Origin: Vreelandella zhuhanensis
Lineage (GTDB): Bacteria; Pseudomonadota; Gammaproteobacteria; Pseudomonadales; Halomonadaceae
DNA length: 64,000 nucleotides
Assembly (NCBI RefSeq): GCF_009793355.1
Contig: NZ_WTKP01000009.1
Location: 1-64,000, forward strand
Reading direction: 5' to 3'
Shown here: one piece after another, positions 17,112 to 25,294 of the stretch
How the letters are laid out: every line of letters starts with the position of its first letter
How positions within the stretch are numbered: the stretch's first letter is position 1
Position numbers and translations under genes: made by a program
Notes under the pieces: generated by a model
What the model saw: the letters and a program-made list of their open reading frames with translations, nothing else
Told to the model about the DNA's origin: nothing
Database searches by the model: none

Positions 17112-18416
17112 ATGGACATAGTATGGATTGCCGCTGGGGTCGCAGCGCTGCTATTGATGGTACTAGCGATAGGCACTTGGGTTTTCGCCGCCTTGGTGAT
17201 CGTGGCGATGAGTTCGCTGTGGTTGCTGGGAGACTTCGACCTCGACCGAATCGGCCTGATTTTTTCGCGAATTCTGTACCGTGCGGGTAACAGCTGGGAA
17301 CTGTCTGCTATACCGCTGTTTATCTTGATGGGCGAGCTGATCTTCCGCTCCAACGTTTCCGAACGGCTATTCAAGGGACTGACCCCTCTCACACGCTCCC
17401 TTCCCGGTGGCATATTGCACACCAATGTCTTTGGCTGCGCGCTCTTCGCCGCGGTCAGTGGCTCTAGTGCCGCCACTACGGCTACCATCGGCAAGATCAC
17501 CACCCAGGAACTGGCCAGCCGGGGCTATGACCGGAACCTGTCGATCGGCTCGCTAGCCGGGGCGGGCAGCCTGGGGCTGTTGATCCCACCTTCCATCGTG
17601 ATGATCGTCTATGGCGTGCAGGCCGAAGTCTCGATCAGCAAACTGTTCATGGCCGGTGTGCTGCCGGGCCTGCTGATCGCCGCGCTCTACAGCGGCTTCA
17701 TCATCCTGCGTAGCATGATGCAACCGCAGCTCGCGCCTCGCCAAGCAACAGGTGGTATCAGCCTTTGGCAAGCGCTACCACTGCTAGCCCCAGTGGCTGT
17801 GCTCATCATTATCGTCATGGGGTCGATCTATTCGGGGATCGCCACCCCTTCCGAAGCCGCCGCTGTAGGTGTCGCCGCCACCTTGGGACTCCTCACCCTG
17901 GAACGTCAACTCAGCATCGCGCTACTGATCGACGCTCTCAAGGGAACCCTAATCAGTGCCACCATGGTCTGCAGCCTGCTGGTGACTGCCATGCTGCTGT
18001 CCACGGCCATGGGCTACCTGCATCTGCCAAAGGAGCTGGCTGCTTGGATTGCCGCCCAGCAGTTCACGCCCATGATCCTACTGATGGCATTGGCAGTGTT
18101 CTATATCATATTGGGACTATTTCTGGACGGCATTTCGATTACTGTCATGAGCCTGCCCATCACCCTACCCATTGTGATCCTGGCCGGCTTCGATCCGCTC
18201 TGGTTTGGCGTTTTTCTGGTGATCATGGTGGAATTGGGGCAGATCACCCCTCCGGTGGGTTTTAACCTCTTCGTGCTGCAGGGCATGACTGGCGAAAGCA
18301 TCGGCCGTATTGCCTGGGCCGCCTTTCCCTTCTTCTTGTTGATGTGCCTGGCCGCCGCGATGATCAGCCTGTGGCCGAGTATCGTGCTGTGGCTACCCCA
18401 GCAGCTTGCGGGCTAA
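17112..18416 (+). CDS. dctM: TRAP transporter large permease subunit DctM
   Basis: 434 residues with about twelve hydrophobic segments. DctM forms the sodium-coupled transport channel. Family signatures are FILMGELIFRSNVSERLF, AVSGSSAATTATIGKI, SLGLLIPPSIVMIVYG and ITPPVGFNLFVLQG. GAGGAA lies 8 bases before the ATG. It is the last gene of the dctPQM operon; 73 bases after its stop comes the extra copy of the gbcA 3' end. Confidence 0.9.
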   Translation: MDIVWIAAGVAALLLMVLAIGTWVFAALVIVAMSSLWLLGDFDLDRIGLIFSRILYRAGNSWELSAIPLFILMGELIFRSNVSERLFKGLTPLTRSLPGGILHTNVFGCALFAAVSGSSAATTATIGKITTQELASRGYDRNLSIGSLAGAGSLGLLIPPSIVMIVYGVQAEVSISKLFMAGVLPGLLIAALYSGFIILRSMMQPQLAPRQATGGISLWQALPLLAPVAVLIIIVMGSIYSGIATPSEAAAVGVAATLGLLTLERQLSIALLIDALKGTLISATMVCSLLVTAMLLSTAMGYLHLPKELAAWIAAQQFTPMILLMALAVFYIILGLFLDGISITVMSLPITLPIVILAGFDPLWFGVFLVIMVELGQITPPVGFNLFVLQGMTGESIGRIAWAAFPFFLLMCLAAAMISLWPSIVLWLPQQLAG

Positions 18417-18489
18417 GACAAGCCACTCTAACGGAGCCGGAGAGCCTTCTCTCAAACGCATAAATTCCGACAACAGGAAATTCCAATCG

Positions 18490-18609
18490 CCGGGCCCCTA
18501 TTCCGAGACCTACGAATTCGGGGTGATCGACTTCATCGACTGGTACAGCGAGCAGATGCAGAAGAACCTGGGACATAGCGTCCCGAGCCTGCAGGTAGTC
18601 CGCGGCTAA
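18490..18609 (+). pseudogene. diverged duplicate of the gbcA 3' end
   Basis: These 120 bases repeat the last 40 codons of gbcA (15056-15175), beginning PGPYSETYEFGVIDFIDWYS, with about eight base differences. Four differences change residues and the stop is TAA instead of TGA. There is no start codon with a plausible ribosome site for this piece. It is followed by its own strong terminator, so it probably marks the original downstream end of a gbcA locus before the TRAP cassette arrived. Confidence 0.9.
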
Positions 18610-18631
18610 GCCGGAACCGTTTCCGATTCAA

Positions 18632-18662
18632 GGCCCGCCATACTAATCGGCGGGCCTTTTTT
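18632..18662 (+). terminator. intrinsic terminator after the gbcA tail copy
   Basis: GGCCCGCC and GGCGGGCC form an 8-bp stem with a short A/T-rich loop, followed directly by six T residues; a classic Rho-independent terminator on the plus strand. Confidence 0.9.
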
Positions 18663-18679
18663 ATGGGTATCCCGGCCAG

Positions 18680-19261
18680 TCAGGAAGGATTTATCGCCTG
18701 GGTCCTCCGCCGACGGCGCCCGGGGCCGCGCCCCGGGGCAGGGTCGCGTTCGGTGGTGGCCGGCAAGGCGATGTGCTCACTCAACAGCGGGAAGGCGTCA
18801 TGGCGGTGGGGAATGGCCATGACGGCGACGAAGTGCTCCATCAGCAGGCGGATACCGGCGTAGAGCGCTGCCTTGGCCAGTTGGATGGCGCGAATGTCGG
18901 CCTGAGTGATGGCCAGGGTACGCTCGCCCTCGTGGTGCAGCACATAGGAGAAGGTGCGCCCGTCGGCCACGACCCGCTCGCTGTGCGCCGCCGGGCCGCC
19001 TTGTACGACACCGTCCTGGTTGATGATGCCGGCCAGGTACATCTCGGCGATCACCTCGATGATGCCTGAGCCACAGATGCCTGTGACCCCATAGGGTGCC
19101 ACCTCCTCCTCGAAGCCGGGCTCGTCGGACCACCGCTCACCGCCGATCACCTTGTAGCGCGGCTCGAGCGTCAGCGGGTCGATGGCACCGGAAGTCGCCC
19201 GCTGCCCACCGCTGATCTGGGCGCCCTCGAAGGCCGGCCCGGTGGGGCAGGAGCAGGCGAT
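18680..19261 (-). pseudogene. truncated ASKHA-domain ferredoxin (DUF4445, corrinoid-activation type)
   Basis: The minus strand keeps C-terminal features of the ASKHA/DUF4445 family (RACo-like reductive activators): ACSCPTGPAFEGAQISGG, VTGICGSGIIEVIAEMY, AITQADIRAIQLAKAALYAG and the terminal EHFVAVMAIPHR. The N-terminal ferredoxin and linker parts are missing; at 19262 the gene gives way to an IS701-type end. Between GIRLLM and EHFVAVM the usual glycine-rich segment is absent, so there is also an internal in-frame deletion. It ends in an Arg-rich tail. This gene is certainly non-functional as it stands. Confidence 0.75.
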
Positions 19262-19304
19262 GGCTGGTATCTATTGAAACATCAGGTTAGTTACAACTGT
19301 AGTA
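19262..19304. repeat. solo end of the IS701-type element
   Basis: 43 bases, complement strand, are identical to the left end of the full element (25295-25337), including TACTACAGTTGTAACTAACC. The outer tip points right, toward the AI-2E gene; the inner side abuts the ASKHA remnant. The bases just outside (GTAA) do not match the flanks of the full copy. Confidence 0.85.
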
Positions 19305-19418
19305 GTAAGTAGCACCGGCGCGATAGAGCGTAGCTATTTGCTGCGCGATGGGCCCTTTACCGCATGCCGACTATAGTGAAGCACAAAGGCAATAGCTAAA
19401 CCTTCAAAGGAGTGAGAC

Positions 19419-20465
19419 ATGCCGCCAGCTAGCAGTGATCCCCACTACAACGTATATGCTCGAAAGGTCTGGATTGCCGTAGGTATTGTTGGCTCGGTTC
19501 TTCTCGCGATGTGGTTTGTGTGGTTGGGACTCGAAATCATATTGATGAGTATGGCCGGGCTTTTGCTCGCCCTATTCCTGCACATACCTTCAAGCTATCT
19601 TCACCGTCATAGCTTTCTTAGCTATCGTTGGGCATTGGCCATCGTATTAGTGATCATTGTCATCTTGACGATGTTATTTAGCCTCAATTTTTCCTCGAAT
19701 ATTGCTCAGCAATCTGAGAAGTTCTTCCAGATAATTCCTGAATCACTGGACTCGCTTGAAAGCCGAATCCATGACTGGCCAATGGGGGGACAATTACTTA
19801 ACCAGATGGAAGAAGGTCAATCTATACGAGGGATCCTCGAAAATTTCCTTTTCCGGATGACATCCGTATTTTCAACCACGTTGGGAGTGTTGGCCAATCT
19901 GATCGTGATCCTGTTCGTGGGTCTCTACGTCGCCTTCGAACCCTGGACCTACCGTCGTGGATTGGTGCTTCTCGTTTTTCCCAGGCATCGTGAAGCTGCC
20001 TCGAATCTACTAGAAGCCATTGGCGACAAAATGGCCTGGTGGCTATTAGGCCGGCTCGTCTCGATGCTTGCCATCGGAGTGATAACGGGGATTAGCCTTT
20101 GGATCCTTAACATACCCTTGGCATTGTCCCTCGGGTTGTTGGCGGCAGTGCTTGCTTTCATTCCTTACCTTGGCCCAATACTCTCAGCCATTCCCGCCCT
20201 GTTGGTGAGCTTCACCGTTGGCTATGCAGAGCTACTATACGTAACTGCACTATTCGTCATTGTGCAGTTCTTGGAAAGCTATCTCATTACACCTTATATC
20301 CAACGCAAGGCGGTTCAGATTCCTCCCGCCCTGCTGATCGTCATACAGTTCTGGCTGAGTTTGATTGGCGGGTTGCTAGGCCTACTACTGGCAGGGCCAC
20401 TCACTGTTCTGATAATGATCGTCATTAAACGAGTCTACATAAACGGCTGGCTTAAGAGCGAATAG
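19419..20465 (+). CDS. AI-2E family transporter (PerM/UPF0118)
   Basis: 348 residues with about eight transmembrane segments and the family layout: two N-terminal helices (VWIAVGIVGSVLLAM), a soluble stretch (residues about 95-145) and the C-terminal helical core with AFIPYLGPILSAIPALLVSF and ESYLITPYIQRKAVQIPP. AAAGGAGTGAG precedes the ATG. Members export autoinducer-2 or act as ion antiporters; the substrate here is unknown. It is monocistronic, in an AT-richer block bracketed by IS701 ends. Confidence 0.87.
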   Translation: MPPASSDPHYNVYARKVWIAVGIVGSVLLAMWFVWLGLEIILMSMAGLLLALFLHIPSSYLHRHSFLSYRWALAIVLVIIVILTMLFSLNFSSNIAQQSEKFFQIIPESLDSLESRIHDWPMGGQLLNQMEEGQSIRGILENFLFRMTSVFSTTLGVLANLIVILFVGLYVAFEPWTYRRGLVLLVFPRHREAASNLLEAIGDKMAWWLLGRLVSMLAIGVITGISLWILNIPLALSLGLLAAVLAFIPYLGPILSAIPALLVSFTVGYAELLYVTALFVIVQFLESYLITPYIQRKAVQIPPALLIVIQFWLSLIGGLLGLLLAGPLTVLIMIVIKRVYINGWLKSE

Positions 20466-20508
20466 TTGCCGAAAGGCTTAGATGCAAAGAGGAAGCATGC
20501 CATAGAGA

Positions 20509-20527
20509 AGGAGGCCTTAGGCCTCCT
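20509..20527. terminator. hairpin between the AI-2E gene and a convergent PRC gene
   Basis: AGGAGGCCT and AGGCCTCCT form a 9-bp perfect palindromic stem around a single T. There is no long U-run. Its position between convergent genes suggests a bidirectional terminator. Confidence 0.5.
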
Positions 20528-20622
20528 CCTATATTACTGGAACCAGACCGATAACGGAATGTGCATGACTCATAACTCCTGTATTAAGGATGGAGAGTAG
20601 CTTTCTGTCCGCCGACCGAGCA

Positions 20623-21351
20623 TTACTCAAGAATACTTTCGTATCTTTCGTAGTCGAAAGGCTGCATTTCGCCAATTTCATCTTCATCATATTGCAAGGA
20701 GTAAGTGGCGTAGCCGGGGGCCCAGCCATACCCATAACCATAAAAGGGATAAGCGTAAGGTCCACGGCTATCGGCGTCGACGACTACGCCTTGAATCTCG
20801 CCATTACGCGAAAACAATATATTGTCGATATAACCATAGCCGATGCCTTCTCCAACCGATGCATAGTCGCCAAGCACATCGGTGAGCTTCCAGATATCCG
20901 AGCCAGTGTCGACATCATCGTCAACTCGCTGGGTCTGGCTGAGACTTTGTTCGGTAATGTATTCATCAGAAGCAAAGAGGCTGTATTCATCGGCATTGTC
21001 TTCTGTTACAGGAATCATTACTCCGTCTTCATGCAGCTCAACTTCTTCCCAGGGAACCAGGACATGCGTATCCCCAATATCCCAGAGCCCGCCTACCTGG
21101 GCGATGATGGCAGCTATTTTATTGTCCTGGGTAAGAAGCACATTTTCGACGCTACCGATTTCTTCCTCAGTATCCCCAAAGACCTCAGCATCCATCAATC
21201 TGTCAGCTCTTATACCACCAGCTTCATAGATATCCTCATAATTCCAGTCACTTAATGGCGTTATTTCTTTATCTTGAGCTTGAGCTTGAAGCCCGACCGT
21301 AGTAACGATGATGGCTAGTGTGGTGACACAAACATTGCGTTTGATTGACAT
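20623..21351 (-). CDS. secreted PRC-barrel domain protein, paralogue 2
   Basis: 242 residues with signal peptide (SIKRNVCVTTLAIIVTTVGLQAQAQ), a first PRC module (ADRLMDAEVFGDTEEEIGSV, HVLVPWEEVEL), an acidic linker and a second PRC module (WKLTDVLGDYASVGEG, ILFSRNGEIQGVVV), ending with the Tyr/Gly-rich patch and acidic tail. It is very similar to the proteins at 8444 and 24433. Start ATG 21351 with GAGGAG upstream. It points away from the IS256 remnant. Function unknown. Confidence 0.85.
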   Translation of the reverse strand: MSIKRNVCVTTLAIIVTTVGLQAQAQDKEITPLSDWNYEDIYEAGGIRADRLMDAEVFGDTEEEIGSVENVLLTQDNKIAAIIAQVGGLWDIGDTHVLVPWEEVELHEDGVMIPVTEDNADEYSLFASDEYITEQSLSQTQRVDDDVDTGSDIWKLTDVLGDYASVGEGIGYGYIDNILFSRNGEIQGVVVDADSRGPYAYPFYGYGYGWAPGYATYSLQYDEDEIGEMQPFDYERYESILE

Positions 21352-21450
21352 GACCAAAACTCCTCACTTTTTGTTTTGTCTGCAAGTTAGAAGATAAGCC
21401 TCTAGCTGTAAAGGAGGCACATTTGGAGCTGCTGCGAACCGATTCAACTA
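21352..21450 (-). promoter_or_regulatory. conserved upstream block of PRC-barrel genes, copy 2
   Basis: On the minus strand GAATCGGTTCGCAGCAGCTC, CCTCCTTTACAGCTAGAG and TCTTCTAACTTGCA match the blocks upstream of the other two close paralogues. The part nearest the ATG differs, with its own GAGGAG ribosome site. Confidence 0.45.
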
Positions 21451-21832
21451 GCTCTTTTTGCTGCGCTGGCCACACAGTGCGGGCTGACCAACCACTGTGC
21501 CAAGTTGAGCCGGCTATATATAGTTGGAGATCGGCGATACAGACACGGAGGGCATTCTCTTGCATCACACCCACCTATCATTCTCCAGCACAAACGAAGG
21601 CGAGAAAGCTGAACCAGCACTGCGTCTGCGTCACTCTCGATCGGCCAGAAGTGTTCCCTAGTCTAGCCAACAAGTTGGGAAGTAATGCGAACGAGATGCT
21701 TTCGAGTTCAGTCTGTCATCACTTCTTTTCAGATGTTGTGGTCTTTGTTCCCAGCCAAGATCTGGATCGGATGCTGGCGATTGTCGGAGCTCTGGAAGCC
21801 GCGACCAAGCTCCCCGACTTTCATCGCAAGCA
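21451..21832. other. gap with no recognisable gene
   Basis: An open frame here continues into the IS256 transposase remnant, but its translation is not transposase-like before about 21833. I see no gene, repeat or RNA. It is probably foreign DNA joined to the broken insertion sequence. Confidence 0.3.
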
Positions 21833-22490
21833 GGGCCGCAAGGAACTGGTCGCTGTCGAGGACGGCTTTCGCGAGTCGACGGCCAGTTGGGAGACGCTGC
21901 TGACGGGGCTGCGAGAGCGCGGGCTGACGACGGCTCCCAAGCTGGCGGTCGGTGACGGTGCCATGGGGTTCTGGGCGGCACTGAGCAAGATTTACCCGAC
22001 GACCGACCATCAGCGCTGCTGGGTCCACAAGATGGCTAACGTGCTGAACAAGCTGCCGAAGGCCGTGCAGCCCAAGGTCAAGGCCGACCTTCACGACATC
22101 TGGATGGCCGAGACCCGCATTGATGCACACAAGGCCTTCGATCGCACCCTGAAACGCTTCGAGGCCAAGTACTCCAAGGCGATGGCGTGCCTGGCCAAGG
22201 ATCGGGAGGAATTGCTGGCATTCTACGACTACCCGGCAGAACACTGGGTGCATATTCGCACCACCAACCCGATCGAGTCGACCTTCGCCACGGTTCGCCT
22301 GAGGACCAAACGCAGCCGGAACTGCGGCTCCCGTGCCACGACCTTGGCGATGGTCTTCAAACTGCTTCAGAGTGTCCAGAAGCGCTGGAGACGCATCAAG
22401 CACTTCCAGAAACTGGAGCTGGTTGTTAGTAACATCCAGTTCCAGGACGGCGAGCAAGTAACCGATCAATCAGATAAGAATGCGGCCTGA
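21833..22490 (+). pseudogene. IS256-family (mutator) transposase, 5'-truncated
   Basis: The frame shows the C-terminal half of an IS256 transposase: KELVAVEDGFRESTASW, APKLAVGDGAMGFWAAL, QRCWVHKMANVLNKLPK, FYDYPAEHWVHIRTTNPIES and TFATVRLRTKRS. The first catalytic Asp and the whole N-terminal DNA-binding part are absent, so this cannot be an active transposase. Inverted repeats were not identified. It is one of several gene fragments between 21.8 and 23.1 kb. Confidence 0.85.
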
Positions 22491-22499
22491 CCGCCATCC

Positions 22500-22775
22500 A
22501 CCAGATTTGACAATAACTCCCCGCCGATTCTCGCTATCGGCAACACTGATCAAGGCCAGGGTTCTCAGGCAGTCACCAAGATTCATGGTTGGCTAGTGGC
22601 ACTGTCAGCAGACCAGAAGCCGGGTTACGAAAATTTGAAGGAAGGCCTCATGCTCACCGCAGAAGGGTTGACGATTAGGGTATTTTCGGATGAGGAAGGG
22701 CAACCAGAATCAGAGGAGCCAGGAGAGCTCATTACAGCAGAGCAGAACTACACTTTTCTCTTCAGCAGAGTTTGA
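22500..22775 (+). pseudogene. 3' remnant of an unrecognised gene
   Basis: An open frame directly after the IS256 remnant reads LAIGNTDQGQGSQAVTKIHG, then WLVALSADQKPGYENLKEGL and an acidic end FSDEEGQPESEEPGELI, stopping at 22775. It is protein-like and soluble, but begins without a start codon; an internal ATG at 22650 has no clear ribosome site. It looks like the tail of a gene whose 5' part was lost with the insertion. I do not recognise the family. Confidence 0.4.
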
Positions 22776-22931
22776 ACGCCGGGTATCTAGGTTGGTATAA
22801 GTGCGAACCAGAGTAGGCAATGCCCCTTGATATTACGCCCGTTCGGGACCTGACGAAGCGAGTAAAAGCTGGTCGGCGTGTTTTTAGCGTAAAAAGGCCA
22901 TCGACGATCCGGTAATGACCTGGAGGGGCTG

Positions 22932-23051
22932 ATGAAAGAAATATGGATAGTCCTCAGCCTGGCATTACTCCCTGCGGTAGGAAACTTAGCCGGCAGCCTA
23001 ATAGCAGAATTTACCGGGACTCCAAATGTGCGGATTTTACTCGAAGTGTAG
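22932..23051 (+). pseudogene. 5' fragment of a ZIP-family metal transporter gene
   Basis: After a good ribosome site (TGGAGGGG) the ATG at 22932 opens a 39-codon frame, MKEIWIVLSLALLPAVGNL then AGSLIAEFTGTPNVRIL, resembling the first transmembrane segment and loop of bacterial ZIP permeases. It stops at 23051, inside a GTGTAGC/GCTACAC hairpin (23046-23066). The other transmembrane segments are missing. Identification rests on a short segment. Confidence 0.5.
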
Positions 23052-23066
23052 CTGAGCGCGCTACAC
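23046..23066 (+). terminator. hairpin at the end of the ZIP fragment
   Basis: GTGTAGC and GCTACAC pair around a 7-base loop. No U-run follows. It may be a scar of the truncation or a weak terminator. Confidence 0.3.
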
Positions 23067-23418
23067 GCGCCGGAGACGCGGCATAAGGGTAATGCTTGGA
23101 CGAGACAGCGGATACCTTCAAGTCGACTTTCGCCAAGCGGCGGTGCTTAGCGCCAGTGAGTGGATGGTACGGGTGGTCAAGGAAATGACACCCAAGCAGC
23201 AGCATTTTCTGTGCCAAGCTGATCGAGCACTGGCCTGTCAGTACTGCAATCGACAAACCGACAGAGTGCTGAACTTATCAAACCTGTATAACCGTGCCCC
23301 AAGCTGCGGCAGGACCGAGCGCAACCCAGCAATTTCAGGCTATGGCATTGACTGGGCTGACGTGAGATTGAATGTAGAAGCAATTTATAGTGGCGCAAAA
23401 TACGAGATTTATTCTGCC
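23067..23418. other. gap with no recognisable gene
   Basis: A 130-codon open frame on the plus strand (23092-23484) runs into the 3' end of the opposite PRC-barrel gene, has no ribosome site and looks random in composition. I see no other structure. Confidence 0.3.
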
Positions 23419-24234
23419 TTAATCAAAAACGCTACCGTATTTCTCATATTCAAAAACTGGGAGCTCCTCGACGTCTTTCCTTGAGTAAGTGAGTATGTAG
23501 TGAGTGTCGCCAGGCCGCCAACCTTCGGGATAACCATAAAAGGGATAAGCACGGGGGCCTTGACCAAATTCGGCACTCGCTGGCTTAACGATGATTGCCT
23601 GCATGACGCCACTTCTTGAAAAGAGAGCATCTGTAATATATCCATAACCGCCGTCATTCTCCATGCTTGCATAATCATGCATGATATCGGTGATCTTCCA
23701 TGTTTGCGGACCAGTAGCGACATTCTCTTCCACATTACTGATGCGCTCCATTTCTTGCTTATAGATATATGATTCATCTATATTTACGCTGGAAAAGAGA
23801 TCATATTCTTCCAAGTTATCGTGTCGTACTGGGACCTTTATGCCGTCTTCAAAAAATTCGACCTCGTCCCATGGGATGGCAACATGCCTATCACCGCTAT
23901 CCCATACTCCGCCTACTTCAGCAATAACAGTGACAATCTGGTTCTCCCAATCAAGGATAATGTTTACCATCTCGCCTATTTCGTTTTCTTGAGGGGAGAA
24001 TACCTGCGCATCCAGAAAATTCTCTGCGCGAAATCCACCCTGTTCGTAAATAGATTTATAACTCCATTCATCAAGAGAGCGAACTCGCTTATTATTCTGC
24101 GGCTCGCCTGAATCACTTCGATCAGCTCGGTCATTAGGCTGTTTTTCGTCTTCTGCTGCGTGAGTCTGCACTGTCATGACTGAGGTGGCCATGAGTAGTG
24201 CCATGACGGGCAGTACGTTGCGATACAGAGTCAT
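23419..24234 (-). CDS. secreted PRC-barrel domain protein, divergent paralogue 3
   Basis: 271 residues. The signal peptide (TLYRNVLPVMALLMATSVM, then HAAE) is followed by a charged linker (DEKQPNDRADRSDSGEPQNN) absent from the other copies. Then come the two PRC modules (AENFLDAQVFSPQENEIGEM with VAIPWDEVEF; WKITDIMHDYASMENDGGYG with LFSRSGVMQAIIV) and a shortened aromatic patch (YPFYGYPEGWRPGD). It is clearly homologous to the three others but much more diverged. Start ATG 24234 with GAGGGAG; its upstream DNA does not carry the conserved block. Function unknown. Confidence 0.82.
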   Translation of the reverse strand: MTLYRNVLPVMALLMATSVMTVQTHAAEDEKQPNDRADRSDSGEPQNNKRVRSLDEWSYKSIYEQGGFRAENFLDAQVFSPQENEIGEMVNIILDWENQIVTVIAEVGGVWDSGDRHVAIPWDEVEFFEDGIKVPVRHDNLEEYDLFSSVNIDESYIYKQEMERISNVEENVATGPQTWKITDIMHDYASMENDGGYGYITDALFSRSGVMQAIIVKPASAEFGQGPRAYPFYGYPEGWRPGDTHYILTYSRKDVEELPVFEYEKYGSVFD

Positions 24235-24432
24235 TTTCAACTCCCTCTTGCTTCCGTTGATGTCAGGTTAGTTTAGGAAGCCTCTGCGTAACTCATTTGC
24301 AGGTACCCCCTGGCAACAGCAAGAAGCTTTTTATACGAGGGCCTGTTTCATCATGGTGCTCTGCTTGGCGGCAGAGCACCCGTGATAAGGCCGCTCAGTT
24401 CAGTTAGGGTCGATGGCTGAAATGCTTAGCTG

Positions 24433-25170
24433 TTACTCCAGAAGGCCTTCGTATCTTTCATAGTCAAAAGGCTCAATTTCGCCAACTTCATCTTCGTCAT
24501 ATTGCAAGGAATAAGCGGGGTAGCCTGGCGCCCAGCCATACCCATAACCATAAAAGGGATAAGCGTAAGTTCCAGCACCATAATCTGTATCGGACTCGAC
24601 AATTACGGCTTGAACCTCGCCATCACGCGAGAAGAGCATGTTGTCGATATAACCATAGCCGGTGGCTTCACCAACCGTTGCATAGTCATCAAGCAAGTCG
24701 GTGAGCTTCCAGATGCCCGGGCCGGCGTCAAGATCGTCCTCGACTTGCTGGGTCTGGCTGAGCTCTTGCTCGGTAATGTATTCGTCAGAAGCAAAGAGTC
24801 CGTATTCATCGGCATTGTCTTCTGTTACAGGAATCATTACGCCGTCATCGTGGAGCTCAACTTCTTCCCAGGGAACCAGGACATGCGTATCCCCAATATC
24901 CCAGAGCCCACCTACCTGGGCGATGATGGCAGCTATCTTATTGTCTCGTGTAATAAGCACATTCTCGACGCTACCGATTTCTTTCTCATTATCTCCAAAG
25001 ACCTCGGCATCCATCAATCTGTCAGCTCTTATGCCGCCAGATTCATAAATATCTTCATAATTCCAGTCACTTAATGGCCTTATCAGCTCCTCCTGAGCTT
25101 GAGCTTGAAGCCCGACGGCGGTAGCGGTGATGGCTAGCATGGTGACACAAACATTGCGTTTGATTGGCAT
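24433..25170 (-). CDS. secreted PRC-barrel domain protein, paralogue 4
   Basis: 245 residues, closest to paralogues 1 and 2 with the same architecture: signal peptide (PIKRNVCVTMLAITATAVGL, then QAQAQ), PRC module 1 (DRLMDAEVFGDNEKEIGSV), acidic linker, PRC module 2 (WKLTDLLDDYATVGEATGYG), Tyr/Gly patch and acidic C-terminus. ATG at 25170 with AGGAAGGG upstream. It is separate from paralogue 3 (about 200 bp between them) and next to the IS701-type element. Function unknown. Confidence 0.85.
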   Translation of the reverse strand: MPIKRNVCVTMLAITATAVGLQAQAQEELIRPLSDWNYEDIYESGGIRADRLMDAEVFGDNEKEIGSVENVLITRDNKIAAIIAQVGGLWDIGDTHVLVPWEEVELHDDGVMIPVTEDNADEYGLFASDEYITEQELSQTQQVEDDLDAGPGIWKLTDLLDDYATVGEATGYGYIDNMLFSRDGEVQAVIVESDTDYGAGTYAYPFYGYGYGWAPGYPAYSLQYDEDEVGEIEPFDYERYEGLLE

Positions 25171-25263
25171 GACGGAGCTTCCCTTCCTGTTAGCATATTT
25201 GCAAGTTAGAAGAGAAGTCTCGGCCTGTAAAGGAGGTGTATTTAGAGCTGCTGCAAATCGATT
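25171..25263 (-). promoter_or_regulatory. conserved upstream block of PRC-barrel genes, copy 3
   Basis: On the minus strand AATCGATTTGCAGCAGCTC, CCTCCTTTACAGGCCGAG, ACTTCTCTTCTAACTTGCAA and ACAGGAAGGGAA match 8352-8443 almost position by position. The conservation stops upstream near 25263, 30 bases before the IS701-type end. Confidence 0.5.
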
Positions 25264-25294
25264 CGACTCAAAAAAATCAGGCCAACGCTATTAG

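Noticed and set aside
15563..18416. TRAP transporter as a glycine betaine or dimethylglycine importer
   Set aside because: Only its position suggests this, and the duplicated gbcA tail shows the cassette was inserted, so linkage is weak evidence.
18406..18609. 67-codon open frame as an independent small gene
   Set aside because: Its second half is the duplicated end of gbcA and its first half is unrelated filler without a ribosome site.
23092..23484. 130-codon plus-strand open frame
   Set aside because: No ribosome site, overlaps the 3' end of a convergent PRC gene, and shows no domain-like pattern.
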